Origin: Chloroflexi bacterium HGW-Chloroflexi-6
GTDB lineage: Bacteria > Chloroflexota > Anaerolineae > Anaerolineales > Villigracilaceae
Length of the DNA: 64,000 bases
Direction of reading: 5' to 3'
Assembly: GCA_002840685.1 (NCBI GenBank)
Contig: PHBU01000007.1
Span: 1-64,000 of the forward strand
Part shown: one piece after another, positions 63,688 through 64,000 of the stretch
How the letters are laid out: every line of letters starts with the position of its first letter
Position numbering within the stretch: the stretch's first letter is position 1
Made by a program: the position numbers and the translations under genes
The notes under the pieces: model-generated
What the model was told of the DNA's origin: nothing
What the model saw: only the letters and a program-made list of their open reading frames with translations
Database searches by the model: none

Positions 63688-64000
63688 TTAACCGCCCGTC
63701 ACCTCAAGAAAAGCCATGCTCAAGTTTTGTGAACTGCCGCCGACCATCAATTCAAACTTGCCTGGTTCGACCACTTTTTGCATCGATTCGCCCCAAAACT
63801 GGAGCTGTTCGCGACCCACTTCAAACATCACCGTGCGGGTTTCTCCTGGCTGGAGCGTGATGCGCTGAAAGCCTTTGAGCAGCTTCACCGGGCGGGTGAC
63901 ACGCTCACTTAAAACATCGTGGATGTAAAGCTGTACAACTTCGTCGCCGGAGCGGCTGCCGGTATTGGTCACGTCCACCGCAAGTGTGGTGCTTTGATCG
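63688..64000 (-). CDS. GH3 beta-glucosidase C-terminal Fn3-like domain (truncated by window edge)
   Basis: DVTNTGSRSGDEVVQLYIHDVLSERVTRPVKLLKGFQRITLQPGETRTVMFEV. Confidence 0.85.
   Translation of the reverse strand, partial: DQSTTLAVDVTNTGSRSGDEVVQLYIHDVLSERVTRPVKLLKGFQRITLQPGETRTVMFEVGREQLQFWGESMQKVVEPGKFELMVGGSSQNLSMAFLEVTGG

Overview
This 64 kb window looks like a chromosomal segment of a Chloroflexota (Anaerolineae-type) bacterium. That placement is inferred from gene content and style, not from a marker search. It is densely coding with no rRNA, tRNA or CRISPR array that I could see. Recognisable loci: glmS, tsaD, an M24 peptidase and selA; metA plus metY behind a structured leader; a von Willebrand A lipoprotein; a phosphohexomutase; a cluster of UbiA-type prenyltransferase, UbiG-like methyltransferase, a sedoheptulose-7-phosphate-cyclase/3-dehydroquinate-synthase-family enzyme, LuxS and a TIM-barrel isomerase; GH30; MntA/HepT; mfd; a sigma/anti-sigma pair; a T-box-controlled trpS-E-G-D-C-F-B operon without trpA; a fused xanthine dehydrogenase-type oxidase; a YcaQ-like protein; a REP-associated (RAYT) transposase with its palindromes; a HerA/HAS-barrel/NurA locus interrupted by a GxxExxY gene with inverted-repeat ends; and a MarR plus heterodimeric ABC exporter operon. 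Best candidates for something undescribed: (i) the translationally coupled luxS / C7-cyclitol-synthase-like / UbiG / UbiA operon; (ii) the GxxExxY-carrying inverted-repeat unit in the HerA-NurA locus, with two short derivatives of it elsewhere; (iii) the RAYT gene carrying its own REP palindrome in frame; (iv) a Cys/Met-rich leader peptide with a terminator upstream of metY; (v) families of palindromic and low-complexity repeats that enter coding sequence or supply stop codons. No searches or folding calculations were run; everything is read by eye.
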